A DNA stretch of 64,000 bases from Sphingobacterium sp. N143 (GTDB lineage Bacteria; Bacteroidota; Bacteroidia; Sphingobacteriales; Sphingobacteriaceae): assembly GCF_030325625.1 (NCBI RefSeq), contig NZ_JACAIS010000005.1, positions 62,001 through 126,000 of the forward strand. The letters are read 5' to 3'. Positions 9,599 to 18,098 of the stretch are shown in pieces. The first letter of the stretch is position 1; every line of letters starts with the position of its first letter. Under the pieces are notes generated by a model. That model had not been told where the DNA came from and did not search any database. It worked only from the letters and a program-made list of their open reading frames with translations. The position numbers and the translations under genes are program-made.

Positions 9599-10045
9599 AT
9601 GAGCAGTGTAAAGAAAATTGCGATTGGAAGTGACCATGCCGGTTTTGAGTACAAAACAGCTTTGGTTAGCTTTTTGAATGAATTGGGATATGAAGTGACA
9701 GACTTTGGAACAAATTCTCCAGATTCAGTAGATTACCCAGATTTTGCACATCCTGTCGCATCCGCAGTTGAAAATAAAACGGCTGATGCTGGCGTTTTGA
9801 TCTGTGGTAGTGCCAATGGTGTTGCGATCACCGCCAACAAGCATCAGAATATTCGTGCAGCAATCTGCTGGCTGGAAGAAATCGCTGCCCTGGCACGTCA
9901 GCACAACGATGCAAACGTCGTATGTATTCCTGCGCGTTTCATCGATCTCGATTTAGCCAAGAAAATAGTTTCAAGTTTTATGAATACAGAGTTCGAGGGC
10001 GGACGTCATGCTAATCGGGTCAATAAAATAGCTTGCAGCTGTTAA
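9599..10045 (+). CDS. rpiB: Ribose 5-phosphate isomerase B
   Basis: Interconverts ribose 5-phosphate and ribulose 5-phosphate. A 148-residue RpiB/LacAB protein starting KIAIGSDHAGFEYK, with DFGTNSPDSVDYPDFA near 38 and the Cys-containing loop CGSANGVAITANK near 72. The usual CGTGIGMSIAANK is altered there (S-A-N for T-G-I), a variant I associate with Bacteroidota members. It is probably co-transcribed with tatC and is followed by a terminator. Confidence 0.88.
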   Translation: MSSVKKIAIGSDHAGFEYKTALVSFLNELGYEVTDFGTNSPDSVDYPDFAHPVASAVENKTADAGVLICGSANGVAITANKHQNIRAAICWLEEIAALARQHNDANVVCIPARFIDLDLAKKIVSSFMNTEFEGGRHANRVNKIACSC

Positions 10046-10064
10046 TAAATTAACATATTTTAAG

Positions 10065-10106
10065 AAGCGGATGAAAAAGCAAATATACTTTTCATCCGCT
10101 TTTTTA
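10065..10106 (+). terminator. Intrinsic terminator after rpiB
   Basis: The arms AAGCGGATGAAAA and TTTTCATCCGCTT pair perfectly (13 bp) and are followed by a T-run. Confidence 0.85.
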
Positions 10107-10144
10107 GTTATATTGTATAAATGATGTGCTACATATGATAGGGC

Positions 10145-10179
10145 GATCTCAATACCCCATATTAAATACTCAATATTAA
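10145..10179 (+). repeat. Leader repeat copy 2 (CTCAATACT-type)
   Basis: GATCTCAATACCCCATATT and then AAATACTCAATATTAA run directly into the ATG of the M28 peptidase. It is one of four such leaders in the window. Confidence 0.6.
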
Positions 10180-11754
10180 ATGAAAAAAATATATAACCTG
10201 ATTTGGATTGCGTTCTCATTGATGAGCTGCGCAAAGGCACAGGATGCAAGTAGTAAATATGCGAATGAAATTACGGTAGAAACTACCCAAAAGCACATAC
10301 GCACCTTAGCTTCTGTCGATTTCGAAGGAAGGGGGACAGGACAGAAAGGAGGCCGTCTGGCTGCAGATTATATCGCAAATGAATTCAAAAAATATGGCCT
10401 CACAGCCCCCGTTAACGGCTCGTATTTTCAACCCCTGAAGTTGATACACAATAGTTTTAAAGTCAAGGAGTTCAGTATCAATGACCGGCCATTTCTGAAC
10501 GGGAAGGATATCTTTGTCATTGGCAACAATGAAAACAAGTTCTTTGAAAGCAATGAGATTGTTTTCATTGGTTACGGTATCGATGATCCGAAATATTCAG
10601 ATATCCAGGGGCTCGAATTAACCAACAAAGTTGTGCTGCTGCTAAACGAAGGGGAACCTACAGACGACAAGGGAAATTCCTGGCTTACCGGAAAAGAAAC
10701 ACAATCTGATTGGTCCACCAGCAGAAATAAGAAAATCAAAGAAATTCTCAAGAAAAAACCAAAAATGGTGCTGGCCGTCAACAGTCAGCTAGCCAAGTTA
10801 TTGGAAGAAGCGGGAGACCGGGCCACCGAAGGCCGTTACAACTTAGCCATGGACCAGCCTGCCCCAGAAAAGTCCCCCATGATTCCGGTGGTCAATATCA
10901 CCGATCATGCGGCAAACTATATTTTGAATCTGGCGCGAACAAATTTAGCTGCTGTTGTCGGAAAGATCAATCGCTCCGGACAGGCAAATTCGTTTACTAT
11001 TCCAACCAATTTTAAAGCTGAGTTTGGCACCAATGCCGCCCCTCTTTCCGACCCAAATATTCTTGGATACCTTGAGGGAACAGATAAAAAGGATGAAGTA
11101 ATTGTCATTGGGGGCCATTACGACCATGATGGAAAAGACTCCAAAGGAAATATCTTTTTCGGTGCAGATGACAATGCTTCGGGCACAACAGCGGTTCTCG
11201 AGCTAGCCCGTATTTTTTCCAATGCCAAAGCCGCAGGCATGGGCCCCAGACGCAGCATATTATTTATAACCTATGCCGCAGAGGAAAAAGGCCTGCTGGG
11301 GTCCAAATTTTACACCGAAAACCCAATCTTTCCTTTGGCAAATACCGTTGCCTGTATCAACATCGATATGATCGGCCGTGTCGACGATAAACATTTAAAA
11401 GGAAATCACGATTATATCCATGCAATCGGATCCGACAAATTGAGCTCCGAACTGTATCAGATCAACAAAGATGAAAATGAAAAACATACAAAATTAGAAA
11501 TAGATTATATGTACGATAATCCGAAAGACCCCATGCGTCTTTATTACCGTTCAGACCATTATAACTTTGCAAAAAAAGGAATACCATCTATTTTTTATTT
11601 TTCGGGTCTGCATCCCGACTATCATACCCCGGCAGACACCTTCGAAAAAATTGATTTCCCCCTGATGGTCAAACGAGAAAAACTGGTTTTCTTTACCGTA
11701 TGGGAAATCGCCAATCGCGATAATCGTTTGGTCATTGACAGCAACAAGGAATAA
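10180..11754 (+). CDS. M28 family metallopeptidase with PA-like insert, secreted
   Basis: A 524-residue exported zinc aminopeptidase-type enzyme. A signal peptide spans residues 1-20 (Cys in LMSCAKAQ, so it may be lipidated). Residues 90-260 resemble a protease-associated (PA) insert. The M28 catalytic domain follows, with zinc ligands in GGHYDHDG near 311, GADDNASGT near 327, the EE of AAEEKG near 366, NIDMIGR near 393 and a late His in LHPDYHTPAD. A second, shorter M28 gene is at 35201 and carries the same leader repeat. The natural substrate is unknown. Confidence 0.9.
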   Translation: MKKIYNLIWIAFSLMSCAKAQDASSKYANEITVETTQKHIRTLASVDFEGRGTGQKGGRLAADYIANEFKKYGLTAPVNGSYFQPLKLIHNSFKVKEFSINDRPFLNGKDIFVIGNNENKFFESNEIVFIGYGIDDPKYSDIQGLELTNKVVLLLNEGEPTDDKGNSWLTGKETQSDWSTSRNKKIKEILKKKPKMVLAVNSQLAKLLEEAGDRATEGRYNLAMDQPAPEKSPMIPVVNITDHAANYILNLARTNLAAVVGKINRSGQANSFTIPTNFKAEFGTNAAPLSDPNILGYLEGTDKKDEVIVIGGHYDHDGKDSKGNIFFGADDNASGTTAVLELARIFSNAKAAGMGPRRSILFITYAAEEKGLLGSKFYTENPIFPLANTVACINIDMIGRVDDKHLKGNHDYIHAIGSDKLSSELYQINKDENEKHTKLEIDYMYDNPKDPMRLYYRSDHYNFAKKGIPSIFYFSGLHPDYHTPADTFEKIDFPLMVKREKLVFFTVWEIANRDNRLVIDSNKE

Positions 11755-11776
11755 CAAGATCAATTGTTATCCATTT

Positions 11777-11816
11777 AAAAAGTCCAAGGTATTCAAGCCT
11801 TGGACTTTTTATTTTT
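11777..11816 (+). terminator. Intrinsic terminator after the M28 peptidase gene
   Basis: The arms AAAAAGTCCAAGG and CCTTGGACTTTTT pair perfectly, with a T-rich tail. Confidence 0.85.
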
Positions 11817-11882
11817 AGGGTCAAAATTCAGAACAAAGCCTTTAAAAATTTGTTATATTTATTATAAGACAGCAAAATACAT

Positions 11883-12818
11883 ATGGCATTTGTAGACTAT
11901 TATAACGTGCTCGGCATCGATAAAACCGCCTCTGCTGATGATATCAAAAAAGCATATCGAAAACTAGCCCGTAAATATCATCCTGACGTCAATCCGAATG
12001 ACAATGAGGCCAAACAACGATTTCAGGAGATCAACGAGGCAAATGAGGTATTATCCGATCCCGAAAAACGGAAGAAATATGACCAATATGGTGAACATTG
12101 GGAGCATGGAGAGGAATATGAAAAAGCACAGCAGCAGTATCGACAGTCACAATCTGCTGGTGGTAATCCCTTTGGAAGTGGAGGAAATCCCTTTAGCGGC
12201 GGCAGTGGCTCGTATGAATACACGGGAAACTTCGATGATGGGCAATTTTCTGATTTTTTTGAACAGATGTTTGGCAGTAGACGTGGTGGTGGCCGACAAA
12301 GCACGTTCCGGGGCCAAGATTTCAATGCAGAACTTAGCCTTAGCTTACAACAAGCCTATACAACGCATCAGCAAACATTTAACATCAATGGGAAAAGTAT
12401 CCGCATCACCATCCATGCCGGTGTAGAGGATGGCCAGAAGATTAAATTAAAAGGTTATGGTAGTGAGGGGATCAATGGTGGTCCCAAAGGTGATCTATAC
12501 ATTACAATAAATATTACACCCGATAACCGTTTTAAACGTCAAGGGAATGACCTGTACACCAACCTTGATATAGACCTTTATACCGCAGTATTGGGCGGAG
12601 AAGCAATGTTGGATACCTTTGGAGGCAAAGTCAAATTAAAGATACAGCCCGAAAGCCAAAATGGTGCAAAAATGCGACTTAAGGGTAAAGGCTTTCCAAT
12701 CTACCGAAAAGAAGGGCAGTTTGGGGATCTATACGTCAGCTTAAACATCAAAATGCCAACTAACTTATCTGCGGAGGAAAAAGCGCTGTTTCAACAGTTG
12801 AAGGATTTAAAACAATAA
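11883..12818 (+). CDS. cbpA: CbpA-type J-domain co-chaperone
   Basis: A DnaJ-family protein without the zinc-finger domain. The J-domain occupies residues 4-70 with the HPD motif in KYHPDVNP near 36-40. A Gly/Phe-rich linker spans about 85-140, then two beta-sandwich substrate-binding domains and a helical end. This is the CbpA (DjlA/curved-DNA-binding) architecture rather than true DnaJ, which has CxxCxGxG repeats. It stimulates DnaK ATPase. It is followed after 4 bp by its likely modulator cbpM, forming a two-gene unit closed by a terminator. Confidence 0.88.
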   Translation: MAFVDYYNVLGIDKTASADDIKKAYRKLARKYHPDVNPNDNEAKQRFQEINEANEVLSDPEKRKKYDQYGEHWEHGEEYEKAQQQYRQSQSAGGNPFGSGGNPFSGGSGSYEYTGNFDDGQFSDFFEQMFGSRRGGGRQSTFRGQDFNAELSLSLQQAYTTHQQTFNINGKSIRITIHAGVEDGQKIKLKGYGSEGINGGPKGDLYITINITPDNRFKRQGNDLYTNLDIDLYTAVLGGEAMLDTFGGKVKLKIQPESQNGAKMRLKGKGFPIYRKEGQFGDLYVSLNIKMPTNLSAEEKALFQQLKDLKQ

Positions 12819-12822
12819 CCAT

Positions 12823-13113
12823 ATGGAAACGACACTTATCAAAGTCATCGACTTCTGCCAGTCCAGAAAAGTTGAAACAACCTTTCTACAGACCATGCAG
12901 GAATATGGACTCATTCATATCGTCATTGAACAAGAAGAACAATATATCGATGAGGATGAGCTCAAAAAATTGGAACGTTTTTCAAACTTATACTATGAAT
13001 TGGAGGTCAATCCGCAAGGAATTCAAGTGGCAAGCCACCTATTGGATAAAGTGGAACAGCTGCAGCATGAAATTCTACAGCTGAAAAATAAACTAAAAGC
13101 CCTAGACTATTAA
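12823..13113 (+). CDS. cbpM: CbpM-like chaperone modulator
   Basis: A 96-residue MerR-like helical protein: an N-terminal fold with DFCQSRKVETTFLQTMQEYG, an acidic YIDEDELKKLERF, and a C-terminal coiled coil (about 65-95). CbpM proteins bind the J-domain of CbpA and inhibit its activity. The assignment rests on this architecture and the 4-bp spacing from cbpA. The last codons form the left arm of the terminator. Confidence 0.75.
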   Translation: METTLIKVIDFCQSRKVETTFLQTMQEYGLIHIVIEQEEQYIDEDELKKLERFSNLYYELEVNPQGIQVASHLLDKVEQLQHEILQLKNKLKALDY

Positions 13114-13127
13114 GTCAGGGCTTTTAG
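13095..13127. terminator. Terminator overlapping the cbpM end, bidirectional
   Basis: AAAAGCCCTAGACT and AGTCAGGGCTTTT pair around a short loop (one unpaired A). The left arm is inside the cbpM coding sequence. It lies between convergent genes and may stop both. Confidence 0.7.
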
Positions 13128-13150
13128 TATAGTAACGGTTATCCCTATTG

Positions 13151-14047
13151 TTAAAAAACAATATCCTCTTCCGTGTTTACTTTCGTCTGCCAGACGATTT
13201 TATCCTGCAGTGTGGTATAAAGAATCTCATAATTACCTTTACAGGCCACAAAAGATCCATAAAAATCGTTTGGTTGCATCAACCGATACACCACCAGGGT
13301 CCGCTTGCCATTCACATTTCCATAAGCCTTCATTAACATATACCCCGTCCTGTTGATCTTATCTTCCGGGATCTTATAATCCAAATGCGAACGGCTGCCA
13401 TCATCCGGGCATAATATCTCCGTACGGGTGGGGTTAAATTTATAGCTGTCACGATACATGGACACATTGGATAGCACAATATCCTTGGCCCAGTCCAAAT
13501 CATTAAAATTGGCGGGTAACAGAAAAATCAGGCTGACCATCTTTTCATGCCAAAGCCGGTCATCAAACGGCAGTACAAAATGCAGTACTTTCTGCCCCTT
13601 AAATTCATCGATCCGATAAAAATACCGTCCTTCTGGATGCTCTTCCCGCTGAAAAGATGTCAGGTCCAATAAATGGTTTCTCTGTCCTTTTACATTCGGG
13701 TAATTATTGATCACCGCTAGCATATCATAGCCGTACCTTCCTTTTAAATGGCCTGTGAAAAGTACCTTATAAGCAGTATCCGAATAGTGCAGATACTTCA
13801 GTATCTTGCCAAATTTGGCATCAACCTTACTGACATTGATGGGCCGCCGGCCAGCGGACCAGTTTCCATCCAACAAAATATCATCACCCAAAAATACAGA
13901 AAGCTCTTTATCAATATTGACGAAATACTCATCTCCTTTAATAGCGTAACCATTGGTGGCCATCTGATAGGATTTACAGGACGAAAATAAAAGAATGGCC
14001 GATAACAAAACTAGGAGCCATGTCCACTGTCTACGATTTTCCGTCAT
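13151..14047 (-). CDS. Putative lipoprotein of the blaI-M56 operon
   Basis: A 298-residue protein with a lipoprotein signal (WLLVLLSAILLFSSC, lipidated Cys near residue 24). No known domain is recognised. Dominant features are aromatic-rich beta-strand segments such as ENILYTT-like endings and the stretch YFYRIDEFKGQKVLHFVLPF near 150-170. It starts 3 bp after the M56 gene stops, so it is almost certainly translated with the regulator pair. It may be a sensed or regulated envelope component, but this is inference from position only. Confidence 0.6.
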   Translation of the reverse strand: MTENRRQWTWLLVLLSAILLFSSCKSYQMATNGYAIKGDEYFVNIDKELSVFLGDDILLDGNWSAGRRPINVSKVDAKFGKILKYLHYSDTAYKVLFTGHLKGRYGYDMLAVINNYPNVKGQRNHLLDLTSFQREEHPEGRYFYRIDEFKGQKVLHFVLPFDDRLWHEKMVSLIFLLPANFNDLDWAKDIVLSNVSMYRDSYKFNPTRTEILCPDDGSRSHLDYKIPEDKINRTGYMLMKAYGNVNGKRTLVVYRLMQPNDFYGSFVACKGNYEILYTTLQDKIVWQTKVNTEEDIVF

Positions 14048-14050
14048 AAG

Positions 14051-16105
14051 TTAAGATTTGACCTGCTGATATTTCATCCCCTTCCAATTAATTACATAGT
14101 AAGATTTGCCTCCATTATTCTGTGAACGGTCTTCTAAAGCAATAGTGAGTTCATATATTCCACCAACTTTCTTCCCATCCAATATTCCTGGACGCCATTT
14201 CCCTTTCTGCTCGATCAATCCAATTAACTTCTTCCCATCCCCTGCTTGGGGTTCATCTAGGATTTTAAATTCATGAGGCTGGCCTTCCTTGTCCAAATGA
14301 AAGCGAATAGTCACATTGCCATTACTCCCTAATTTTGGAGGGTCAAAGTTCGAGACAATGTAACTCTGATACGCACGCATCCCACCAATAGGCGCTGGTG
14401 TCACATCTACCCGTGTATAATTCTTCTCATAACCACCACCTGCTTTAAATTTGAAAAAAAAGGCAGCCCGTGATTCCACCGGATCGCCATTCTCCAAAGC
14501 TGGATTCCATATGGATTGAGACAACAATTGGCTCGCCCGGTCCTGAAATTCCTTGCCAAGATCCGACCGTACAATTAAAGACTTTATCGTACCATCGGAA
14601 TTGATAATGAAATAACTTTCAATTACAGGGTCGACATCGTCACTGGATATTTTCCGAGGCATTTTAAAATTTTGGGCAAACCAAGCTCGTAGTCCCTCAG
14701 AACCAAGCTTGGGTGTGGCCATTGCTTTAGGTGCTGTCTCCTTATTTCTCCCTTCCTGACGCGCGGTTAATCTGATCGGTAGCGTATAGGCCACACGTAC
14801 TTTTTTACCATTTTGTACGCCCGGATTCCATTTACTTGCACCTCGCATTAATTTCAATGCTGCCTCCCCTGTACCGTACCCCAGATCTCTCTTCACTTTA
14901 AAATCCGCCAAACTTCCATCCTTTTCCACAACAAAGGAAATTTCAATAATTCCATTTGCATCATTTTCCAAAGCCGCTAATGGATATTCATAATTGGTCG
15001 ATACCCAGCTCATAAACTTCCTCATTCCGCCCACAGGTTCAGGAACTATTTCCACCTTTGTAAAAACGGTATTCGGACCTGGATTTATGGTATCTCGCAC
15101 GATCAACTTCCCGGTCGCTTCATTGACCATCGTATTCTCTACCGCCTCAAATTGGAGAAGCTGCTCTGGTCCCAATGTAGATTCAAGTACATGATCATCA
15201 TTCTTTCGGGCTTCAAAACTTCCTGCATCTCCTTTTGAACCTGAGATCTCCACCTGATTAATTGAACTTTCCACCTCAGAAACGATACCCTTAGCCCGGC
15301 TTGTATTAAATACCAATGTTGAACCCGCTACCACCAACAACATGGGCAAAATGGATACGTACAGCAATTTATGTCGACCCGTCGATTTATTCTTAAATAA
15401 CATCATGATTCTTTTCTTTAAAAATGAATGATTAGAAAACTCATGCGTCAGTGGCAGGTTATCCACCTGCAATGCATGAGCGACCAACATTTCAGCATAA
15501 GCTACTTTATCTGTTGAACAGATATCATCCGCGATGCATTCATGCTGAAATTTTAACTCCTTTTGAAAGAAATATAAAATCGGATTAAACCAGTTGAAAA
15601 TTTTCAACAGTTCCATCAAAAGCAAATCATAAGTGTGGCCCTGCTCGACATGAACACGCTCATGTGATTCTATACTGCCCCTGTCTATAATAGATCCGCC
15701 AATGATGATTTTATTGAAAAATGAGAAACTTAGATAATCATGCTCATGACCTAATGCCCGCAGCAGTTGTATCAGCCGAAATAACAGTAAAACACATGTT
15801 ATCGCAACGCCCGTCCAATATACATAGGTCAAGATATCCACCAAGTAAACGGTCTGTTCCTTCGGGTTGCTGATGGCAATGCTCAAATATCCACTCAAGT
15901 CAACCATTGGTATCGAATTGCCTATGATTTCTGTTTTTGGCAATTCAATAAAAATGCCAACCGGGGCCAAAACCGAAAAAATCATCATCCCGATCAGATA
16001 GAACCGGTTCCATTGAAAAAAAGTAAGTTTTCGAAAAATGAGCGTATACAGCACAAAGCTGATAATCAATGAAATATTGACAATCAATAAGTAAATCATA
16101 ATCAA
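14051..16105 (-). CDS. M56 (BlaR1-type) antirepressor with three TonB-C-like domains
   Basis: A 684-residue membrane metalloprotease-type sensor. Transmembrane helices are at about residues 3-22, 36-55 and 85-107. The zinc motif HERVH (in SHERVHVEQGH) is near 149, with the downstream Glu ligand in FQHECIADD near 188, then another helix near 250. The soluble C-terminal part carries three blocks resembling TonB C-terminal domains, beginning EPVGGMRKFMSW, GSEGLRAWFAQNF and APIGGMRAYQSY. The middle one is degenerate. BlaR1 proteins cleave the BlaI repressor on signal; here no penicillin-binding domain is present. It lies 23 bp after blaI. Confidence 0.85.
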   Translation of the reverse strand: MIMIYLLIVNISLIISFVLYTLIFRKLTFFQWNRFYLIGMMIFSVLAPVGIFIELPKTEIIGNSIPMVDLSGYLSIAISNPKEQTVYLVDILTYVYWTGVAITCVLLLFRLIQLLRALGHEHDYLSFSFFNKIIIGGSIIDRGSIESHERVHVEQGHTYDLLLMELLKIFNWFNPILYFFQKELKFQHECIADDICSTDKVAYAEMLVAHALQVDNLPLTHEFSNHSFLKKRIMMLFKNKSTGRHKLLYVSILPMLLVVAGSTLVFNTSRAKGIVSEVESSINQVEISGSKGDAGSFEARKNDDHVLESTLGPEQLLQFEAVENTMVNEATGKLIVRDTINPGPNTVFTKVEIVPEPVGGMRKFMSWVSTNYEYPLAALENDANGIIEISFVVEKDGSLADFKVKRDLGYGTGEAALKLMRGASKWNPGVQNGKKVRVAYTLPIRLTARQEGRNKETAPKAMATPKLGSEGLRAWFAQNFKMPRKISSDDVDPVIESYFIINSDGTIKSLIVRSDLGKEFQDRASQLLSQSIWNPALENGDPVESRAAFFFKFKAGGGYEKNYTRVDVTPAPIGGMRAYQSYIVSNFDPPKLGSNGNVTIRFHLDKEGQPHEFKILDEPQAGDGKKLIGLIEQKGKWRPGILDGKKVGGIYELTIALEDRSQNNGGKSYYVINWKGMKYQQVKS

Positions 16106-16128
16106 AAGTTTATAAGAGGTCGTTGTTA

Positions 16129-16497
16129 TTATTTATTGCGTTGGATAATAGACAAAATATCATCCAGCTCCTTCACATCCAATTTGTTTTCTTCCAGAAA
16201 ATAGGAAAGCATACTCTTGGGCGAATTATCAAAATAATTGTTCAACAACTTACCTGTAATTCCTTTTTTATACTCCTCTTTTGAGATCCTTGGTAAGTAT
16301 TGATGACTTTTACCAAATGATTCATGCGTTACAAAACCCTTGGTTTCGAGAATCCGCACTATCGTTGAAACTGTATTGTAAGCAGGTTTTGGTTCGGGCA
16401 GCCTCTCAATGATATCTTTGACAAAACCACGTTCCATTTCCCAAAGCTCCTGCATAATCTGTTCTTCTGCTTTAGTCAATTCCTTAAAATCTTCCAT
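16129..16497 (-). CDS. BlaI/MecI/CopY-type repressor
   Basis: A 122-residue winged-helix repressor. It starts with LTKAEEQIMQELWEMERGFV. The recognition region PAYNTVSTIVRILETKGFVTHE near 38-60 is typical of the family, and the C-terminal half dimerises. A Lys-Ser-rich region beyond 90 would host the cleavage site used by the M56 partner. It leads the operon blaI - M56 - lipoprotein. Its own upstream region is packed with palindromes, two of them with the TACA/TGTA half-sites known from BlaI boxes, so autoregulation is likely. Confidence 0.88.
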   Translation of the reverse strand: MEDFKELTKAEEQIMQELWEMERGFVKDIIERLPEPKPAYNTVSTIVRILETKGFVTHESFGKSHQYLPRISKEEYKKGITGKLLNNYFDNSPKSMLSYFLEENKLDVKELDDILSIIQRNK

Positions 16498-16515
16498 AAC
16501 TCCTAAATAATAAAA

Positions 16516-16579
16516 ACTTCATGAAGTCTGCAGTATCCATCGTATCAGGGCATTATATCGCCTTCAGCGCAACGCTGAA
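16516..16579. promoter_or_regulatory. Two perfect dyads close to blaI
   Basis: ACTTCATGAAGT at 16516-16527 is a perfect 12-bp palindrome. TTCAGCG-CAA-CGCTGAA at 16563-16579 is a perfect 7-bp inverted repeat. Both lie between the far-upstream operator cluster and the blaI start and could be regulator sites or leader hairpins. Confidence 0.4.
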
Positions 16580-16626
16580 AACAAGCCGATGTCCGGAAAC
16601 AGACACATTCAATAAAACAGTACTGT

Positions 16627-16695
16627 TGTAATCGATTACACTACAATTGTATAACTAAAAAAATAGTTTAACAACTATTTTTTTAGTTATACAAT
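16627..16695. promoter_or_regulatory. Candidate BlaI operator cluster
   Basis: Three overlapping elements are seen. TGTAATCGATTACA (16627-16640) and TACAATTGTA (16642-16651) are perfect palindromes with BlaI-like half-sites. A perfect 23-bp inverted repeat spans 16646-16668 and 16673-16695 with spacer TAAC. Each arm contains its own dyad AACTA-N6-TAGTT (16653-16668 and 16673-16688), with centres 20 bp apart. An alternative reading is a terminator for arfB, but the stem is almost all A/T. Confidence 0.6.
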
Positions 16696-16750
16696 CAAAC
16701 AACTGATTTACAGTCAAATAATTTTTTAAAAAAACAGAATTTATAACAGA

Positions 16751-17155
16751 CTAATCATCGAAATTCTTTCTCCGTGAAGCCTTTAGCTGAGACTGTTGCT
16801 TCTTTCTATCCAGTCTTTTCAAAATACTTCCATAGGGTACTTTTGTCTTTTTCCGGGATTTCACAGGAGCCAATGCCTCTTTCAGTATATGAAGCAAACG
16901 ATTAATGGCAATTTCCTTATTCCTGATCTGTGAACGGTCCGTATCAGATTCCAACTGTAACAGGCCTTCTTTGTTGATGCGACCAGACAATTTGGTCATA
17001 ATGATGGCCTTTTCTTCCGCTGAAAGAACGAGCGATTTCTCCACATCCCACTGCAACAAGACTTTTGACGAGACCTTATTCACATGCTGTCCACCAGCTC
17101 CACCCGATCTGGAGAACTTAAACGTAAGTTCTCCGCTTATATTTTCTATATTCAT
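16751..17155 (-). CDS. arfB: Alternative ribosome-rescue factor ArfB (YaeJ)
   Basis: A 134-residue peptidyl-tRNA hydrolase that frees ribosomes stalled without a stop codon. The catalytic GGQ loop SGGAGGQHVNKVSSKV is at about residues 17-32. The basic C-terminal tail (SRKKTKVPYGSILKRLDRKK and following) inserts in the mRNA channel. It is smaller than a release factor and lacks the codon-recognition domain, as expected. Its ATG overlaps the TGA of the preceding reading frame (ATGA), so it was coupled to the DUF1003 gene. Confidence 0.92.
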   Translation of the reverse strand: MNIENISGELTFKFSRSGGAGGQHVNKVSSKVLLQWDVEKSLVLSAEEKAIIMTKLSGRINKEGLLQLESDTDRSQIRNKEIAINRLLHILKEALAPVKSRKKTKVPYGSILKRLDRKKQQSQLKASRRKNFDD

Positions 17156-17749
17156 TTGTTCTTGAATGCCGCCTCTATTTTTTCCATTCTTTTCAATAGA
17201 TCATGTAATTTTTCTACCTGGTCACGTTGTACTTCAATGAGCTCTTGCTCTTTCCGGATAATCAGGTGATCTATTTTCTCATGCAATTCCCTGATCTCTA
17301 GCTCAGCCTTTAAATTGATCATGTAATCATTTCGGGCCCTTTCCCGATCTTTATCTTCCTGTCGGTTCTGGCTCATCATAATAACAGGAGCCTGTAAGGC
17401 AGCCACACAGGATAAAATGAGATTCAGCAACCTTATCCGCAATTTTGTCACCCACTCTGGCAGCCCCTAGTTCTTTATCCAGGCTGGCACTGATGACCTT
17501 ATTATCTTTAAAGCTCCGAATGACCTCCTGGTCCAATTGGCTAAGCCCACCAGACTCATCCTTTAAAAATTCCGTAATATATGCTTCTTTAAATTGGGTC
17601 AGTTCCTGGGCTGAAATATACTTATCTCTGCTAAAATCAGGATATTCCTTCTTGATCAGCTTAAAAATAGGCTGTCTGATGGAAGTGCCCAGAATACGCT
17701 GGTCCATAGGAAACTGCTGTCCCGAAATATCACTTATAAAGCTGTCCAT
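17152..17749 (-). pseudogene. DUF1003 membrane protein broken by an internal deletion
   Basis: The N-terminal part of a DUF1003 protein (MDSFISDISGQQFPMDQRIL, start near 17749; the open frame reaches 17842) runs in one frame to GDKIADKVA. It then reads out of frame and ends at 17351. The expected continuation LLNLILSCVAALQAPVIMMS, followed by the basic coiled-coil tail, is present in another frame from about 17432 to 17152. About 35-40 residues, including the first transmembrane helix, are missing at the junction (about 17424-17432). Intact relatives carry two transmembrane helices there. The second frame still overlaps arfB by ATGA. Probably non-functional. Confidence 0.75.
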
Positions 17750-17834
17750 ATAGCGATTAAACGATCTGCTTAAAGATAATGTTTTTAAAGTAATCAAAAA
17801 ATTCACAAAACTATGGCAATTAGTTTTTGTTATT

Positions 17835-18089
17835 TTACGCATAAATAGTCGAAATTTGCAACACGCAAAACAACCGGAGAACCATCAGATCCTCCAGGGC
17901 TATGGTGTGACAATGGTCTTCGTAGACTTCCACCCGGCTACCGTCCCGGACAACAGGCTGTCCAGCGACAAATAATGATTTCAAAAATATCGCCAGAGGC
18001 AGCGTAAATGCCCCTAAAGCATAAAAGAAAATAAACAGATAACCGAGTGTAAAGGGCTCTTTAGCCGTTGAGAACAGACACTCATACAT
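17835..18089 (-). CDS. Possible small membrane protein
   Basis: An 84-residue open frame starting MYECLFSTAKEPFTLGY, with a hydrophobic segment LFIFFYALGAFTLPLAIFL at about 18-36 followed by a polar, acidic tail. It would be transcribed divergently from bshA, 9 bp away, and its end overlaps the open frame of the DUF1003 gene. I recognise no family. The frame continues upstream into bshA, which is certainly a shadow, so only the part from 18089 is considered. Confidence 0.35.
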   Translation of the reverse strand: MYECLFSTAKEPFTLGYLFIFFYALGAFTLPLAIFLKSLFVAGQPVVRDGSRVEVYEDHCHTIALEDLMVLRLFCVLQISTIYA

Positions 18090-18098
18090 GATTATAAG

